Source: Pseudomonadota bacterium | GTDB lineage: Bacteria; Pseudomonadota; Alphaproteobacteria; Sphingomonadales; Sphingomonadaceae | Assembly (NCBI GenBank): GCA_020160755.1 | Contig: JAIUPN010000003.1 | Location: 248,001-312,000, forward strand | Reading direction: 5' to 3' | DNA: 64,000 nucleotides | Shown: positions 8,704 through 18,423 of the stretch, in pieces | Layout of the letters: every line of letters starts with the position of its first letter | Numbering within the stretch: the first letter of the stretch is position 1 | Program-made: the position numbers and the translations under genes | The notes under the pieces: model-generated | Told to the model about the DNA's origin: nothing | Seen by the model: the letters and a program-made list of their open reading frames with translations, nothing else | Databases searched by the model: none

Positions 8704-9575
8704 AAATCGCATTCATCGGACTCGGCAATATGGGCGGCGGGATGGCCGCGAACCTTGCGAAGGCGGGGCACGACGTCCGCGCTTTCGACCTCAGCGAAGA
8801 GGCGCTGGCGCGGGCGGTCGAAGCCGGCTGCTCGCGTGCCGCTTCCGCCGGCGAGGCTATCACCGGCGCCGAAGCCGTCGTGACGATGCTCCCCGCGGGC
8901 AGGCATGTCGCCTCGGTCTATGAAACCGACGTCTTTCCGAACGCCGCGCCGGGCACCTTGCTCCTCGATTGCTCGACGATCGACGTCGCGACCGCGCGCG
9001 CGAATATTGAAGCCGCGACCGCCAGGGGCCTCGTTGCGGTCGACGCCCCGGTGTCGGGCGGCATTGCGGCGGCGAACGCGGGCACGCTGACCTTCATGGT
9101 CGGCGGCACCGCCGAAGGCTTCGCACGCGCCGAACCGATTCTTGGCCTGATGGGCAAGGCGGTGATCCACGCCGGCGACGCGGGCGCGGGGCAGGCGGCA
9201 AAGATCTGCAACAATATGCTGCTCGGCGCCTCGATGGTCGCGACGTGCGAGACCCTCGCGCTCGCGCAGAAGCTCGGGCTCGACCCGCAGAAATTCTTCG
9301 ACATCGCGAGCGTGTCGTCGGGGCAATGCTGGTCGCTGACGAGCTATGCGCCGCTCCCAGGTGTCGGGCCGACGACGCCGGCCGACAATGATTACAAGGG
9401 CGGGTTCGCAGCGGCGCTGATGCTCAAGGATCTGCGCCTCGCGATGGAGGCGGCGGCGAGCGTCGACGCCGACGTCCCGATGGGATCGAAGGCGCGCGAG
9501 CTCTACGAAGCCTTTGTCGAGGCCGACAAGGACGGCCGCGACTTTTCGGCGATCATCAAGACACTGCAAGGCTGA
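8700..9575 (+). CDS. mmsB: 3-hydroxyisobutyrate dehydrogenase
   Basis: A 291-residue beta-hydroxyacid dehydrogenase. The Rossmann motif GLGNMGGGMAANL is near the N-terminus, the substrate motif DAPVSGG is central, and the catalytic lysine sits in GQAAKICNNMLLG. It oxidises 3-hydroxyisobutyrate to methylmalonate semialdehyde with NAD+, feeding MmsA. It is the last gene of the valine run and starts by ATGA overlap with the small membrane protein. A palindromic repeat follows its stop. Confidence 0.92.
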   Translation: MKIAFIGLGNMGGGMAANLAKAGHDVRAFDLSEEALARAVEAGCSRAASAGEAITGAEAVVTMLPAGRHVASVYETDVFPNAAPGTLLLDCSTIDVATARANIEAATARGLVAVDAPVSGGIAAANAGTLTFMVGGTAEGFARAEPILGLMGKAVIHAGDAGAGQAAKICNNMLLGASMVATCETLALAQKLGLDPQKFFDIASVSSGQCWSLTSYAPLPGVGPTTPADNDYKGGFAAALMLKDLRLAMEAAASVDADVPMGSKARELYEAFVEADKDGRDFSAIIKTLQG

Positions 9576-9588
9576 CCGCTCCCATTTT

Positions 9589-9663
9589 CGTCATCCCGGA
9601 CTTGATCCGGGATCCACTGGCGGCGTCGAAGTCATGGACCCCGGATCAAGTCCGGGGTGACGA
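9589..9663. repeat. Interspersed palindromic intergenic repeat, copy 2
   Basis: A full two-arm element: GTCATCCCGGACTTGATCCG on the left and GGATCAAGTCCGGGGTGACG on the right, separated by a GGGATCCA...TGGACC core. It lies between mmsB and a converging small gene, where a hairpin could serve as a transcript end in both directions. Confidence 0.85.
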
Positions 9664-9711
9664 TGGTATGGAAGTTATCCCGCGGTCGGAATCGGATCGC
9701 GGTGACGGGTC

Positions 9712-9948
9712 TTAGTAGAAATCCGCCGTCTCGCCGCCGTCGCGCCGTTCGGTGCGATGCACCTGCGTCGGCGCCTTGCGTTCGCCGGTGCGTATTTCGA
9801 TCCGCCCGTCGACCCGCCGCACCTCGGCGGGCGACAGAATGCGCGCGCGGGCGACCGCGACCGCCGTGACCTGCGGGCCCGTGGGCGGCGCAGCCACCGG
9901 CACGCTGCCGGTGAGCAGGAGGACGGCGAGGAACGACATGGCGATCAT
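9712..9948 (-). CDS. Small secreted protein of unknown function
   Basis: A 78-residue product with an N-terminal hydrophobic segment (MSFLAVLLLTGSVPVAA) compatible with a signal peptide cleaved near residue 20, followed by a charged, Arg-rich tail ending DGGETADFY. No family is recognised. An ATG 9 bases inside (9939) is an equally good start; neither has a clear ribosome binding site. A perfect 7-base-arm palindrome lies directly upstream of the start. It faces mmsB across a repeat element and is followed upstream by the FadJ terminator region. Coding status is moderately supported by signal sequence and codon use. Confidence 0.5.
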   Translation of the reverse strand: MIAMSFLAVLLLTGSVPVAAPPTGPQVTAVAVARARILSPAEVRRVDGRIEIRTGERKAPTQVHRTERRDGGETADFY

Positions 9949-9951
9949 GCT

Positions 9952-9966
9952 CTGCCGTAACGGCAG
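9952..9966. promoter_or_regulatory. Palindrome upstream of the small secreted gene
   Basis: CTGCCGT-A-ACGGCAG is a perfect 15-base palindrome lying 3 bases before the start codon of the minus-strand gene. It could be an operator, or an mRNA hairpin that hides the ribosome binding region. Confidence 0.35.
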
Positions 9967-10030
9967 ATCTTGCCACCGCTTTAACCCTGAATCGCAAGTT
10001 TTCGCTCACGCTTGAGGCGCTCACCGGACA

Positions 10031-10072
10031 AAAGAAAGGCCGCCTGCCCCGCACCGGGACAGACGGCCTTCT
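10031..10072 (-). terminator. Intrinsic terminator of the seven-gene operon
   Basis: On the minus strand a GGCCGtCTGtCCCG arm pairs with CGGGgCAGgCGGCC around a three-base loop and is followed by TTTCTTTTG. It begins about 20 bases after the FadJ stop and closes the leftward operon. Confidence 0.85.
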
Positions 10073-10091
10073 TTTCGTAAGCGAAAGGAGC

Positions 10092-12125
10092 CTAGAAGCC
10101 CGTCTTCGCCTCGGCTTTTTCCTTGAGCAGCGGCGCGATCTCGAAACCATGTTTTTCGAGCGCCGCGACGATCTTGTCGGTGCCTTCGAGCCCGGCCCAG
10201 AACATCGGGCCGCCGCGATAGACCGGCCAGCCATAGCCATAGATCCACACGACATCGATGTCCGACGCACGCTGCGCCTTGCCTTCGGCGAGGATCAGCG
10301 CGCCTTCGTTGACCATCGGATACAGCGTGCGCTCGATGATCTCCTGATCGGTGATCTCGCGCTTCTCGACGCCCGCTTTCGCACGGAACTGCTCGATGAT
10401 CTCGGCGACACGCGCGCTTTCCGACGGATTGCGCTTCTCGTCATAATCATAGAAGCCCGCCTGCTTCTTCTGACCCCAGCGGCCTTCGGCGCACAGCGCA
10501 TCGCGGATGCTTTCGATGCGGTTCGGGTCGCGGTGCCAGCCGATGTCGACGCCGGCGAGGTCGCTCATCTGGAACGGCCCCATCGGCATGCCGAATTCGA
10601 CATGCACCCGGTCGACCTGCGCCGGGGTCGCGCCTTCCATCAGCAGGTTCATCGCCTCGACCTGGCGGGGTTTGAGCATACGGTTGCCGATAAAGCCGTC
10701 GCATACGCCCGCAACCACCGCGACCTTGCCGATCTTCTTGCCGATCGCCATCGCCGTCGCCAGCGCGTCGGGCGCGGTCTTTTCGCCGCGCACGACTTCG
10801 AGCAGCTTCATGACATTGGCGGGCGAGAAGAAGTGCATACCGAGCACGTCGCCGGGGCGGCTCGTCGCGGTCGCGATTTCGTCGACGTCGAGGTAGCTGG
10901 TGTTCGACGCGAGGATCGCGCCGGGCTTGGCGATCTTGTCGAGCTTGCCGAAGATGTCCTTCTTGACGTCCATATTCTCATAGACCGCCTCGATGATCAG
11001 GTCGCAGTCGGCGAGATCGTCGAGGCTGAGGCTCGGCGTCAGGATGCCCATCATCTGGTCGACCTGCTCGGACTTGAAGCGGCCCTTGGCGGCCGAGGCG
11101 TCGTAATTCTTGCGGATCACGCCGACGCCGCGGTCGAGCGCATCCTGCGCCATTTCGACGATCGTGACGGGGATGCCCTTTTGCAGGAAGTTCATCGAGA
11201 TGCCGCCGCCCATCGTGCCGGCGCCGATCACGCCCACCTTCTTGATGTCGCGCAGCTGCGTATCCTTGGGCAGGCCGTCGATCTTCGCGGCCTGCCGCTC
11301 GGCGAAGAAGATGTGGCGCTGGGCGGCCGACTGGCTGCCGAACATCAGCTTCATGAACTGCTCACGCTCGAAAGCGAGCCCCTCGTCGAAGGGCAGGCGC
11401 GTCGCCGCTTCGACGCAGGCGAGGTTGGCATAGGGCGCCTCGAATCCGCGCCAGCGCTTGGCGTTGGCAGCCTTGAGCTGTTCGATCACGGCGACATCGC
11501 CGAACACCGGGCGTGCGCGCGTCGGGCGCGGGCCGTCAGCGATCTTTGCGCGGGCAAAGGCAATGGCGTCCTGGGCGAGGCTGTCTTCGCCCGCCAGTTC
11601 GTCGACGAGGCCGAGTTCCTTCGCCTTGGCAGCCGGCAGCGGATCGCCGGTCGAGACCATCGTCGCCGCGGCTTCGACGCCGACGACGCGCGGCAGGCGC
11701 TGCGTGCCGCCCGCGCCGGGCAGCAGGCCGAGCTTCACTTCGGGTACGCCGAGCTTCGCCGACGGCACCGCGACGCGATAATGACAGACGAGCGCGGTTT
11801 CGAGACCGCCGCCGAGCGCCGTACCGTGGATCGCGGCGACGACGGGCTTCGACGCTGCTTCGATGCTGTTGAGCACCGCGTTGAAATCGGGACCGCGCGG
11901 CGGCTTGCCGAATTCGCTGATGTCGGCGCCCGCGATAAAGGTCGCACCCGCGCAGCGCAGCACGATTGCCTTCACACTGTCGTCAGCGAGCGCGGCGGTG
12001 AAATGATCCTCAAGCCCTTGCCGGACGTGCCAGCTCAGTGCGTTGACGGGCGGGTTGTTCACGATGATGACGGCGACTTCGCCATCCTTTTCCATCGTGA
12101 CGCTAACGGGGGTGTCTTCGGACAT
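10092..12125 (-). CDS. fadJ: Bifunctional enoyl-CoA hydratase / 3-hydroxyacyl-CoA dehydrogenase (FadJ/FadB type)
   Basis: A 677-residue multifunctional beta-oxidation protein. The N-terminal crotonase domain (about 1-190) has both glutamates, in [15 protein letters not shown] and [16 protein letters not shown]. The NAD-binding domain begins near residue 285 with [17 protein letters not shown]. The dehydrogenase active-site histidine is in [12 protein letters not shown], and two C-terminal 3HCDH domains follow. The ATG at 12125 has AAGGAG 7 bases upstream; the longer frame to 12173 overlaps the previous gene. It hydrates 2-enoyl-CoA and oxidises 3-hydroxyacyl-CoA. As the last gene of a seven-gene unit it would complete degradation of acyl-CoAs prepared by the upstream enzymes. 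The partner thiolase is not in the window. Confidence 0.92.
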   Translation of the reverse strand: MSEDTPVSVTMEKDGEVAVIIVNNPPVNALSWHVRQGLEDHFTAALADDSVKAIVLRCAGATFIAGADISEFGKPPRGPDFNAVLNSIEAASKPVVAAIHGTALGGGLETALVCHYRVAVPSAKLGVPEVKLGLLPGAGGTQRLPRVVGVEAAATMVSTGDPLPAAKAKELGLVDELAGEDSLAQDAIAFARAKIADGPRPTRARPVFGDVAVIEQLKAANAKRWRGFEAPYANLACVEAATRLPFDEGLAFEREQFMKLMFGSQSAAQRHIFFAERQAAKIDGLPKDTQLRDIKKVGVIGAGTMGGGISMNFLQKGIPVTIVEMAQDALDRGVGVIRKNYDASAAKGRFKSEQVDQMMGILTPSLSLDDLADCDLIIEAVYENMDVKKDIFGKLDKIAKPGAILASNTSYLDVDEIATATSRPGDVLGMHFFSPANVMKLLEVVRGEKTAPDALATAMAIGKKIGKVAVVAGVCDGFIGNRMLKPRQVEAMNLLMEGATPAQVDRVHVEFGMPMGPFQMSDLAGVDIGWHRDPNRIESIRDALCAEGRWGQKKQAGFYDYDEKRNPSESARVAEIIEQFRAKAGVEKREITDQEIIERTLYPMVNEGALILAEGKAQRASDIDVVWIYGYGWPVYRGGPMFWAGLEGTDKIVAALEKHGFEIAPLLKEKAEAKTGF

Positions 12126-12147
12126 GGGAGAACTCCTTGGTCTGGTG

Positions 12148-13350
12148 TCAGTCATCAAGCGCGGCGTGGACAAAGGTCTTGACCTCGCGCCGCACGGGAT
12201 AGGTGGAGGAAGGCATGAGCTGGGTCATGAAGACCATGCAGATCTGTTCGACCGGATCGACGAAAAAGCCGGTCGAGAACATGCCGCCCCAGTAAAAATC
12301 GCCGACCGATCCCGGAATGCCGGCGCGCGCCGGATCGAGCGTGACCGCGAAGCCGAGGCCGAAGCCGATCCCGGCATTCTCGTCCTCGGAAAAAATGCCG
12401 ACGCTGTGCTGCGTCAGGTCGCCGCCGCCGGGCAGATGATTCGCCGTCATCAGGTCGAGCGTCTTGCGGCTGATTATCCGTGTATCGCCCAGCTTGCCGC
12501 CGCCGAGCAGCATCAGGCAGAAACGGTGATAATCGTGAAGCGTCGAGGCAAGCCCGCCGCCCCCCGAATGAAAGCTGCGGTCCTTCGCCCAGCGGCTCTT
12601 CGCGCCGCTGTCGAAGTCCTGCTTCTTGTCCGTGGGGTGAAAGGCATAGGCGTCGGTCAGCCGGTGCTGCTGGTCGGCGGGTACCTTGAACCCGGTGTCG
12701 ACCATGCCGAGGGGTGAGAAGATGCGCTCGTGCAGGACTTGCGCGAACGGCTTGCCCTCGATGCGCTCGATCACCGCGCCGAGCACGTCGGTCGCCATCG
12801 AATAATTCCAGTGCGCGCCGGGGTCGAACTGCAACGGGATCTTCGCAAGCCCCTCGATGAAGCTGTCCATCGTGTAATCGGCGTCGAAATCGTCGATCCG
12901 CGCCTTGCGGTATGCGGCGTCGACGGGGGTGCGCTCCTGAAAGCCATAGGTCAGACCCGCGGTGTGGCGCAGCAGATCGACCATACGGATCGGCGAAGCG
13001 GGCGGGCGCGTCAGGAAGGGGACGTTGCCGCCGCCCGCGACGAACACGCCGGTATCCCTGAATTCGGGGCAGAATTTCACCAACGGGTCCGACAGCGCGA
13101 CCTTGCCTTCCTCGACCAGCATCATGAAGGCGATGCTGGTGATCGGCTTGGTCATGCTGGCGATGCGGAAGATCGCGTCCTCTTTCAGCGCCTCGCCCGG
13201 CCGCGCCTCGCCGATGCACGAGCGATGCGCGATCTCGCCGCGCCGCGACACGAGCGTCGCCGCGTGCGGCAAGCGGCCCGTGTCGACATATTTGGCGGCG
13301 AGAAAAGTGGGGATGCGGCCCAGCCGCGCGGTGTCGAATCCATGTGTCAT
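12148..13350 (-). CDS. Beta-lactamase fold serine hydrolase (class C / esterase EstB-like)
   Basis: A 400-residue cytoplasmic-looking member of the beta-lactamase family (no signal peptide). The nucleophile motif SMTK is at residues 65-68 ([16 protein letters not shown]). A tyrosine motif follows in [12 protein letters not shown], and the C-terminal segment has [11 protein letters not shown] with the family Gly/Trp pattern. Such proteins are usually esterases, transesterases or lactonases rather than antibiotic lactamases. Lying 13 bases after an SDR and 22 bases before FadJ within a catabolic operon, it may hydrolyse an ester or lactone entering the pathway. The substrate is unknown. Confidence 0.82.
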   Translation of the reverse strand: MTHGFDTARLGRIPTFLAAKYVDTGRLPHAATLVSRRGEIAHRSCIGEARPGEALKEDAIFRIASMTKPITSIAFMMLVEEGKVALSDPLVKFCPEFRDTGVFVAGGGNVPFLTRPPASPIRMVDLLRHTAGLTYGFQERTPVDAAYRKARIDDFDADYTMDSFIEGLAKIPLQFDPGAHWNYSMATDVLGAVIERIEGKPFAQVLHERIFSPLGMVDTGFKVPADQQHRLTDAYAFHPTDKKQDFDSGAKSRWAKDRSFHSGGGGLASTLHDYHRFCLMLLGGGKLGDTRIISRKTLDLMTANHLPGGGDLTQHSVGIFSEDENAGIGFGLGFAVTLDPARAGIPGSVGDFYWGGMFSTGFFVDPVEQICMVFMTQLMPSSTYPVRREVKTFVHAALDD

Positions 13351-13363
13351 GTCGAGCGGTCTA

Positions 13364-14170
13364 TCAGTGCGAGGTCTGGCCGAGCAACTGGCGCGTCACC
13401 GGATGCGAGCTGGTGAGGCCGCCGTCGACCGCGATCGCCTGTCCGTTGACATAGCTCGCCTGATCGCTGGCGAGGAAGAGCGCGACATTCGCGAGTTCCT
13501 CGGGCTGCGCCGCGCGGCGAAGCGGGTTCAACTGGCCGAGCTTGTGCGTCACTTCCTTCGCCTTGGCATAGTCGAAGGTTGGCTTGGTCATCCCCGTTTC
13601 GGTGAGGCCGGGGCACACCGCGTTGACGCGCACACCGCTCGTCGACAGCTGCTGCGCCGCGGTCTTGGCGAGGTTGATGACACCCGCCTTCGATGCCGAG
13701 TAAGCGCCCGGGCCCGCGCCGGAATTCAAACCCGCGACGCTTGCGGTCAGCACGATCGCACCGCCGCGGCCCTGATCGACCATCGCCTTGCCGGCGTGCT
13801 TCACCATCAGCGCGGGGCCGATCAGATTGACGCGCAATGTCTCGGCCCACGCGTCGGGGTCGAAATCGAAAATGCCGCCCATGTCGCCGATGATCCCGGC
13901 GTTGGCAAAGGCGACGTCGAGTCCGCCGAAGCTGTCTTTCGCGGCGGCGACGAGCGAGACGACATCGGCCTCGACACCCGCGTCGATTTCGAGCGCGACG
14001 ACTTCGCCGCCCGCATCCTTCACCAGCTTGGCGGTCTCGTGCACCGCCGCCGTCTTGTCGCCGATGACGAGCTTGGCGCCCTCGGCGGCGAAGCGCAGCG
14101 CGCTCGCGCGGCCGATGCCCGAACCGGCCCCTGTGATGATCGCAACCTTGCCGTCCAACGCGCCCATCAT
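13364..14170 (-). CDS. SDR family oxidoreductase (operon copy 2)
   Basis: A 268-residue classical short-chain dehydrogenase. The cofactor motif is TGAGSGIG at about residues 14-21. The NAG motif appears as NAG in [10 protein letters not shown], and the catalytic Y and K are in YSASKAG, with the C-terminal PGLTETGM and VDGG motifs. A D after the second strand (VIGDK) suggests NAD(H) preference. The ATG at 14170 overlaps the stop of the preceding SDR (ATGA). It probably oxidises or reduces a hydroxyl or keto group on an acyl-CoA or alcohol intermediate. Sequence alone does not fix the substrate. Confidence 0.88.
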   Translation of the reverse strand: MMGALDGKVAIITGAGSGIGRASALRFAAEGAKLVIGDKTAAVHETAKLVKDAGGEVVALEIDAGVEADVVSLVAAAKDSFGGLDVAFANAGIIGDMGGIFDFDPDAWAETLRVNLIGPALMVKHAGKAMVDQGRGGAIVLTASVAGLNSGAGPGAYSASKAGVINLAKTAAQQLSTSGVRVNAVCPGLTETGMTKPTFDYAKAKEVTHKLGQLNPLRRAAQPEELANVALFLASDQASYVNGQAIAVDGGLTSSHPVTRQLLGQTSH

Positions 14171-14943
14171 GCGCCTCCCGAAATCGTGGCTCCGCCATCG
14201 CACACGATGGTCTGGCCGGTGGTGAATGCCCCCGCCTTGCTGGCGAGGAAGACCGCGGCGCCCGCGATCTCGTGCGGCTCGCCGATCCGCTTCAGCGTCG
14301 AGGCGGCGGTCGATCGTTTGAGGTTTTCCTCATTTTCCCACAGCGCGCGCGCCATGTCGGTGCGGACAAGCCCGGGTGCGATACAGTTGACGCGCACGCC
14401 GCGCGGTCCGAATTCGACCGCAAAATTGCGCGCGACCTGCATGTCGGCGGCCTTCGAAATCCCGTAGGCGCCGATGATCGGCGATCCCTTGAGCCCGCCG
14501 ATCGAGCTGATGATGATGATCGACCCTTCGCCGCGTTCGAGCATTTCGGGCGCGACCATGGAAATCAGCCAGTGGTTGGACAGGATATTATTGTCCATGA
14601 TCTTGCGGAACTGGTCGTCGCTGATCCCGAGGCCGGGGCCGTAATAGGGGTTTGATGCGGCGTTGCAGACGAGCGTGGTGATCTTGCCGAACGCGCGGCG
14701 CGTTTCGGCAACCAGTATCTCCAGCTCTTCCTTCGAAGAGATATTCGCACGCACCGCGATCGCCGTGCCTTCGCCGAAGCGCGCGTTGATCTCGGCGGCG
14801 GTTTCCTCGCACGCGTCGGCCTTGCGGCTCGAAATCACGACCTTCGCGCCCTGTTCGGCCATCGCCTCGGCGGTCGCCTTGCCGATGCCGCGCGACGATC
14901 CTGTGATCAGCGCGACCTGCCCCGCCATGTCGAACAGGCTCAT
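14167..14943 (-). CDS. SDR family oxidoreductase (operon copy 1)
   Basis: A 258-residue classical [11 protein letters not shown] cofactor motif at about residues 14-21, CNAAS in place of the NNAG motif, and a Y-x-x-x-K pair in [10 protein letters not shown], with PGLVRTDMA and CDGGATI near the end. S-S-R-K after the second strand suggests NADP(H) use, unlike the neighbouring SDR. It is coupled by ATGA overlaps to the kinase gene before it and to the second SDR after it. Two SDRs of different likely cofactor preference in tandem would allow interconversion of keto and hydroxy forms of one substrate, which is an inference. Confidence 0.88.
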   Translation of the reverse strand: MSLFDMAGQVALITGSSRGIGKATAEAMAEQGAKVVISSRKADACEETAAEINARFGEGTAIAVRANISSKEELEILVAETRRAFGKITTLVCNAASNPYYGPGLGISDDQFRKIMDNNILSNHWLISMVAPEMLERGEGSIIIISSIGGLKGSPIIGAYGISKAADMQVARNFAVEFGPRGVRVNCIAPGLVRTDMARALWENEENLKRSTAASTLKRIGEPHEIAGAAVFLASKAGAFTTGQTIVCDGGATISGGA

Positions 14944-16007
14944 GCGCCGGCCTTTCGGGCAAATTCCCACGCGCGTTCGGCGAGCGGGCGGACGCGTTCG
15001 GACATGTCCTTCGCGTGCTGCGAAGAGGCGGTGCCCTCGATCACGCGCTTCTTGATGCCCTGGATGATCCCCGCGAGGCGGAAGAAGTTGTACGCGAAAT
15101 ACCAGTTCATGTCGGGCACGCCGTCGCGGCCGGTGGCGGCGCAATAGCGGGTGACCATTTCGTCGAGTTCGGGAATGCCGAGCGCGGCACGGTCGAGGTC
15201 CATCACCCCCGAACGCCCGCCATTCTCGGTCACCCACGCCATCGCGACATAGGTGAAATCGGCGAGCGGATCGCCGAGCGTCGACAGCTCCCAGTCGAGC
15301 ACAGCGAGCACTTGGGGCCGATCCTTCGCATAGATCATATTGTCGATGCGGTAATCGCCGTGGACGACGCTGGTGCGCGTCTGTTCGGGCAAGGTCGCGG
15401 GCAGCCACGCGATCAGCTGCTCCATCTCGTCCATCGTCTCGGTTTCGGCGAGGCGATATTGCTTGGTCCAGCGATCGACCTGCCGACCGAAATAATTGCC
15501 GGGTTTACCGAAGTCCGACAGGCCCGCCGCCTCGACATCGACATTGTGCAGTGCGGCGAGGGTGTCGATCATCGCTTCGTAGGTGGCGCGGCGGTTTTCG
15601 GGGGTCGACCCCGGCATCGCGCCGTCCCAGATGGTATGGCCGTCGACCATGCCCATGACATAGAACCAGCTGCCCACCACCGAGTCATCGGTGCACAGGC
15701 CGTATTGGCGCGCGACGGGGAAGCCGGTCTTATGCAGGCCTGCCTGCACCTTGTACTCGCGGTCGACGGCATGCGCCGAAGGAAGCAGCGGGCCGAAGGG
15801 CTTGCGGCGGAGCACATAATTGCCCGACGGGGCACTGATCTTGTACGTCGGGTTCGACTGACCCCCCGCGAACTTGCTCTGCGTCAGCGGGCCGGTGAAG
15901 CCCTCGACATTCGCTTCCATCCATGCGGTGAGCTTCGTCTCGTCGAGGATATCGGCCCCTTCGGGCGCGACGGTGCCGCTGAAGGCCTTTTGCGCGTCGA
16001 GCGTCAT
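14940..16007 (-). CDS. APH-fold phosphotransferase, ACAD10/11 kinase-domain or LvaA type
   Basis: A 355-residue aminoglycoside-phosphotransferase-fold kinase. The nucleotide-binding N-lobe has FAGGQSNPTYKIS and YVLRRKPFG. The catalytic loop is VVHGDYRIDNMIY (HGDxxxxN) and the metal-binding segment VLDWELSTLGDPLADF. This combination is that of the kinase domain of animal ACAD10/ACAD11 and of bacterial LvaA, which phosphorylate the 4-hydroxyl of hydroxyacyl-CoAs, not of drug-resistance enzymes. The ACAD partner is two genes upstream in the same operon. ATGA overlaps couple it to the alcohol dehydrogenase and SDR genes. It is expected in the cytoplasm, using ATP (or GTP). Confidence 0.85.
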   Translation of the reverse strand: MTLDAQKAFSGTVAPEGADILDETKLTAWMEANVEGFTGPLTQSKFAGGQSNPTYKISAPSGNYVLRRKPFGPLLPSAHAVDREYKVQAGLHKTGFPVARQYGLCTDDSVVGSWFYVMGMVDGHTIWDGAMPGSTPENRRATYEAMIDTLAALHNVDVEAAGLSDFGKPGNYFGRQVDRWTKQYRLAETETMDEMEQLIAWLPATLPEQTRTSVVHGDYRIDNMIYAKDRPQVLAVLDWELSTLGDPLADFTYVAMAWVTENGGRSGVMDLDRAALGIPELDEMVTRYCAATGRDGVPDMNWYFAYNFFRLAGIIQGIKKRVIEGTASSQHAKDMSERVRPLAERAWEFARKAGA

Positions 16008-17095
16008 TGGTCGAATACGATCACCGACCGCGCGGCGTCGCCCTTTCGCATCTTGTCGAACCCTTCGTTGACTTGTCCCAGCGGGATCGTCTCGGCGACG
16101 ATGCTGTCGAGGTCGAGCAGCCCGCGGAGATAAAAATCGACGAGGCGGGGGATGTCGACCGGGAAGCGGTTGCCCCCCATGATCGCGCCCTGCAATTTCT
16201 TGCCCGAGAGCAGGTCCATCGCGGAAAGGCCGACCTTCTCGCTGAGCGGCATCATGCCGAGGATCGTCGCGGTGCCGCCGCGGCGGAGCGAGGCGACCGC
16301 GAGGCTCGCCGAGGCCGGACGTCCGACGGCTTCGATCGCATGGTCGACGCCGCCCCTCGTCAGCTCGACGATTTGCTTCGCAGCGTCGTCGGCGAGCGCG
16401 TCGACGACATCGGTCGCGCCCAGCTTCATCGCCAGCGCGCGCTTTTCGGGAACCGGGTCGGCGGCGATGATACGGCCCGCACCCGCGATCTTCGCGGCGT
16501 TGATCGTCGCGAGGCCGACGCCGCCGCAACCGACGACCGCGACGGTCTCGCCCGGGGTCACCTTGCACGCGTTGAAGATCGTGCCGGCGCCGGTGGTCAC
16601 CGCGCAGCCGATCACCGCGGCGCGGTCGAGCGGCATGTCGGGATCGATCGCGACGCACGCATGTTCGTGGACGAGCATCACTTCCGAAAAGGCCGAGAGG
16701 TTGAGCATCTGGCCCACCGGCGACCCGTCGGGGCGCGTGATGCGCGGCGCCGATCCCGCCGGGCGTCGCGTGTCGCCGCCCATGCACAGCGACATGCGAC
16801 CCGAAACGCAAAATTCGCAGTGGCCGCAGAAGGCGCTGAGGCAGGTGACGACCGCGTCGCCGACCTTCACCGTGCGCACCTCGCTGCCGACCGCCTCGAC
16901 GATGCCCGCGGCTTCGTGGCCGGGGATCGCGGGCAGCGGGTGCGGATAGGCGCCGTCGATGAAATGCAGGTCCGAATGGCACAGCCCGCACGCCGCGGTG
17001 CGGATGCGCACCTCGTGCGGGCCGCAGTCGGCGACGACGACATCCTCGATCGACAGCGGCTTGCCCGGCTCGATCAGAATCGCGGCTTTGGTCAC
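16004..17095 (-). CDS. Zinc-dependent alcohol dehydrogenase (class III-like MDR)
   Basis: A 363-residue medium-chain dehydrogenase. The catalytic zinc site is CGLCHSDLHF with GHEAAG and a later cysteine in IGCAVTTGAG. The structural zinc site has four cysteines in CGHCEFCVSGRMSLC. The nucleotide motif is VVGCGGVGLATIN. The GTG at 17095, with GGAGAG upstream, gives a normal-length N-terminus; no ATG fits. Relatives oxidise primary alcohols or S-hydroxymethyl-type substrates with NAD+. It sits between the ACAD and the kinase gene, so an omega- or internal hydroxy intermediate is plausible, but the substrate is not determined. Confidence 0.88.
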   Translation of the reverse strand: MTKAAILIEPGKPLSIEDVVVADCGPHEVRIRTAACGLCHSDLHFIDGAYPHPLPAIPGHEAAGIVEAVGSEVRTVKVGDAVVTCLSAFCGHCEFCVSGRMSLCMGGDTRRPAGSAPRITRPDGSPVGQMLNLSAFSEVMLVHEHACVAIDPDMPLDRAAVIGCAVTTGAGTIFNACKVTPGETVAVVGCGGVGLATINAAKIAGAGRIIAADPVPEKRALAMKLGATDVVDALADDAAKQIVELTRGGVDHAIEAVGRPASASLAVASLRRGGTATILGMMPLSEKVGLSAMDLLSGKKLQGAIMGGNRFPVDIPRLVDFYLRGLLDLDSIVAETIPLGQVNEGFDKMRKGDAARSVIVFDQ

Positions 17096-17117
17096 AATAT
17101 CTCTCCGAATTCCAGTT

Positions 17118-18407
17118 TTAACGCGAAACGCCGATGTCGCCCGACGAGAAGCCCGGGTCGCTCGCTTCGCTATGCCTGGCGAATTCGATCCGCGCGATCG
17201 CACGCTCGTGGACTTCGTCGGGCCCGTCGGCGAGGCGCAGGGTGCGCTGGTGCGCATAGGCCTTGGCGAGCCCGAAATCCTCGGACACTCCGGCGCCGCC
17301 ATGCGCCTGGATCGCATCGTCGATGATCTTCAGCGCCATGTTCGGCGCCTGCACCTTGATCATCGCAATCTCGGCCGCGGCGGTCTTGTTGCCGACCTTG
17401 TCCATCATGTCGGCCGCCTTCAGGCAGAGGAGGCGCGTCATCTCGATATCGATGCGCGCACGCGCGAGGCGATGTTCCCAGATGCTGTATTCGGCGACCT
17501 TTTTGCCGAACGCCACGCGCGACTGGAGCCGCTTCGCCATCTTGGCGATCGCTTCCTCGGCGACGCCGATCGTGCGCATGCAGTGATGGATGCGCCCCGG
17601 CCCGAGGCGCCCCTGTGCGATCTCGAAGCCACGCCCTTCGCCGAGCAGCATCGCGTCCTCGGCATTGACGCGGACGTCCTTCAGCTCGATTTCCATATGG
17701 CCGTGCGGCGCATCGTCATAACCGAAGACGGGCAGGTGGCGCAGGATGTTCACGCCCGGCGCGTCGAGCCGCATGAGCACCATCGATTGCTGGGCGTGGC
17801 GCTTCGCGGCGAAATCGGTCTTGCCCATCACGATCGCGACCTCGCAGCGCGGGTCGCCCGCGCCCGACGACCACCATTTACGGCCGTTGATCACATAGTC
17901 GCCGCCGTCGCGCTCGATACGCGTCTCGATATTCGTCGCGTCGGACGAAGCCACGCGGGGCTCGGTCATCAGGAAGGCCGAGCGGATCTCGCCGTTCATC
18001 AGCCGGCCGAGATATTTGTCCTTTTGCGCGCGCGTGCCGTAGCGGTGGAACACTTCCATATTGCCGGTGTCGGGCGCCGAGCAGTTGAACACCTCGCTTG
18101 CAAAGCCGACGCGGCCCATTTCCTCGGCGCACAGCGCATATTCGAGGTTCGAAAGACCCGGGCCCTCGAACTCGAACGTCTCGTCGACATGATGGTGCGC
18201 GGCCGACTTGGGCGGCATGAAGAGGTTCCAGATGCCGGCTTCCTTCGCCTCGGCTTTCAGATCCTCGACGATCTGGATCACCTTCCAGCGATCGCCCGCC
18301 TTGTCCTGCTCGTAATAGGTGGGGACGGCGGGGCGCACCTTGCGCTCGATGAAATCGCGGACCCGATCGCGCCAATAGACCTGCCGGTCGGTAAGGTCGA
18401 AATCCAT
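17118..18407 (-). CDS. Acyl-CoA dehydrogenase family protein, ACAD10/11 type
   Basis: A 429-residue acyl-CoA dehydrogenase. The body has [19 protein letters not shown] and the end has [19 protein letters not shown], a pattern typical of the ACAD10/ACAD11 group. At the position of the usual catalytic Glu-Gly there is Asp-Gly in this alignment. The ATG at 18407 follows AAGGAAG; an ATG 27 bases upstream overlaps the operator and is less likely. It is the promoter-proximal gene of a seven-gene operon that also encodes an APH-fold kinase. In ACAD10/11 and bacterial LvaC, this partner converts a 4-phosphoacyl-CoA into a 2-enoyl or 3-hydroxyacyl product. That role is inferred here. Confidence 0.88.
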   Translation of the reverse strand: MDFDLTDRQVYWRDRVRDFIERKVRPAVPTYYEQDKAGDRWKVIQIVEDLKAEAKEAGIWNLFMPPKSAAHHHVDETFEFEGPGLSNLEYALCAEEMGRVGFASEVFNCSAPDTGNMEVFHRYGTRAQKDKYLGRLMNGEIRSAFLMTEPRVASSDATNIETRIERDGGDYVINGRKWWSSGAGDPRCEVAIVMGKTDFAAKRHAQQSMVLMRLDAPGVNILRHLPVFGYDDAPHGHMEIELKDVRVNAEDAMLLGEGRGFEIAQGRLGPGRIHHCMRTIGVAEEAIAKMAKRLQSRVAFGKKVAEYSIWEHRLARARIDIEMTRLLCLKAADMMDKVGNKTAAAEIAMIKVQAPNMALKIIDDAIQAHGGAGVSEDFGLAKAYAHQRTLRLADGPDEVHERAIARIEFARHSEASDPGFSSGDIGVSR

Positions 18408-18423
18408 CTGCGCTTCCTTTCCC

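Noticed and set aside
10149..12182. A 677-codon frame antisense to the FadJ gene
   Set aside because: It has no motif or ribosome binding site, and the FadJ motifs are complete on the minus strand.
12148..13350. A possible antibiotic beta-lactamase
   Set aside because: The SxxK fold is present, but there is no signal peptide and the gene lies inside a lipid-type catabolic operon; esterase or lactonase activity is more likely.
14940..16007. Aminoglycoside resistance phosphotransferase
   Set aside because: The fold is APH, but the sequence pattern and operon partners match the ACAD10/11-LvaA kinase group.
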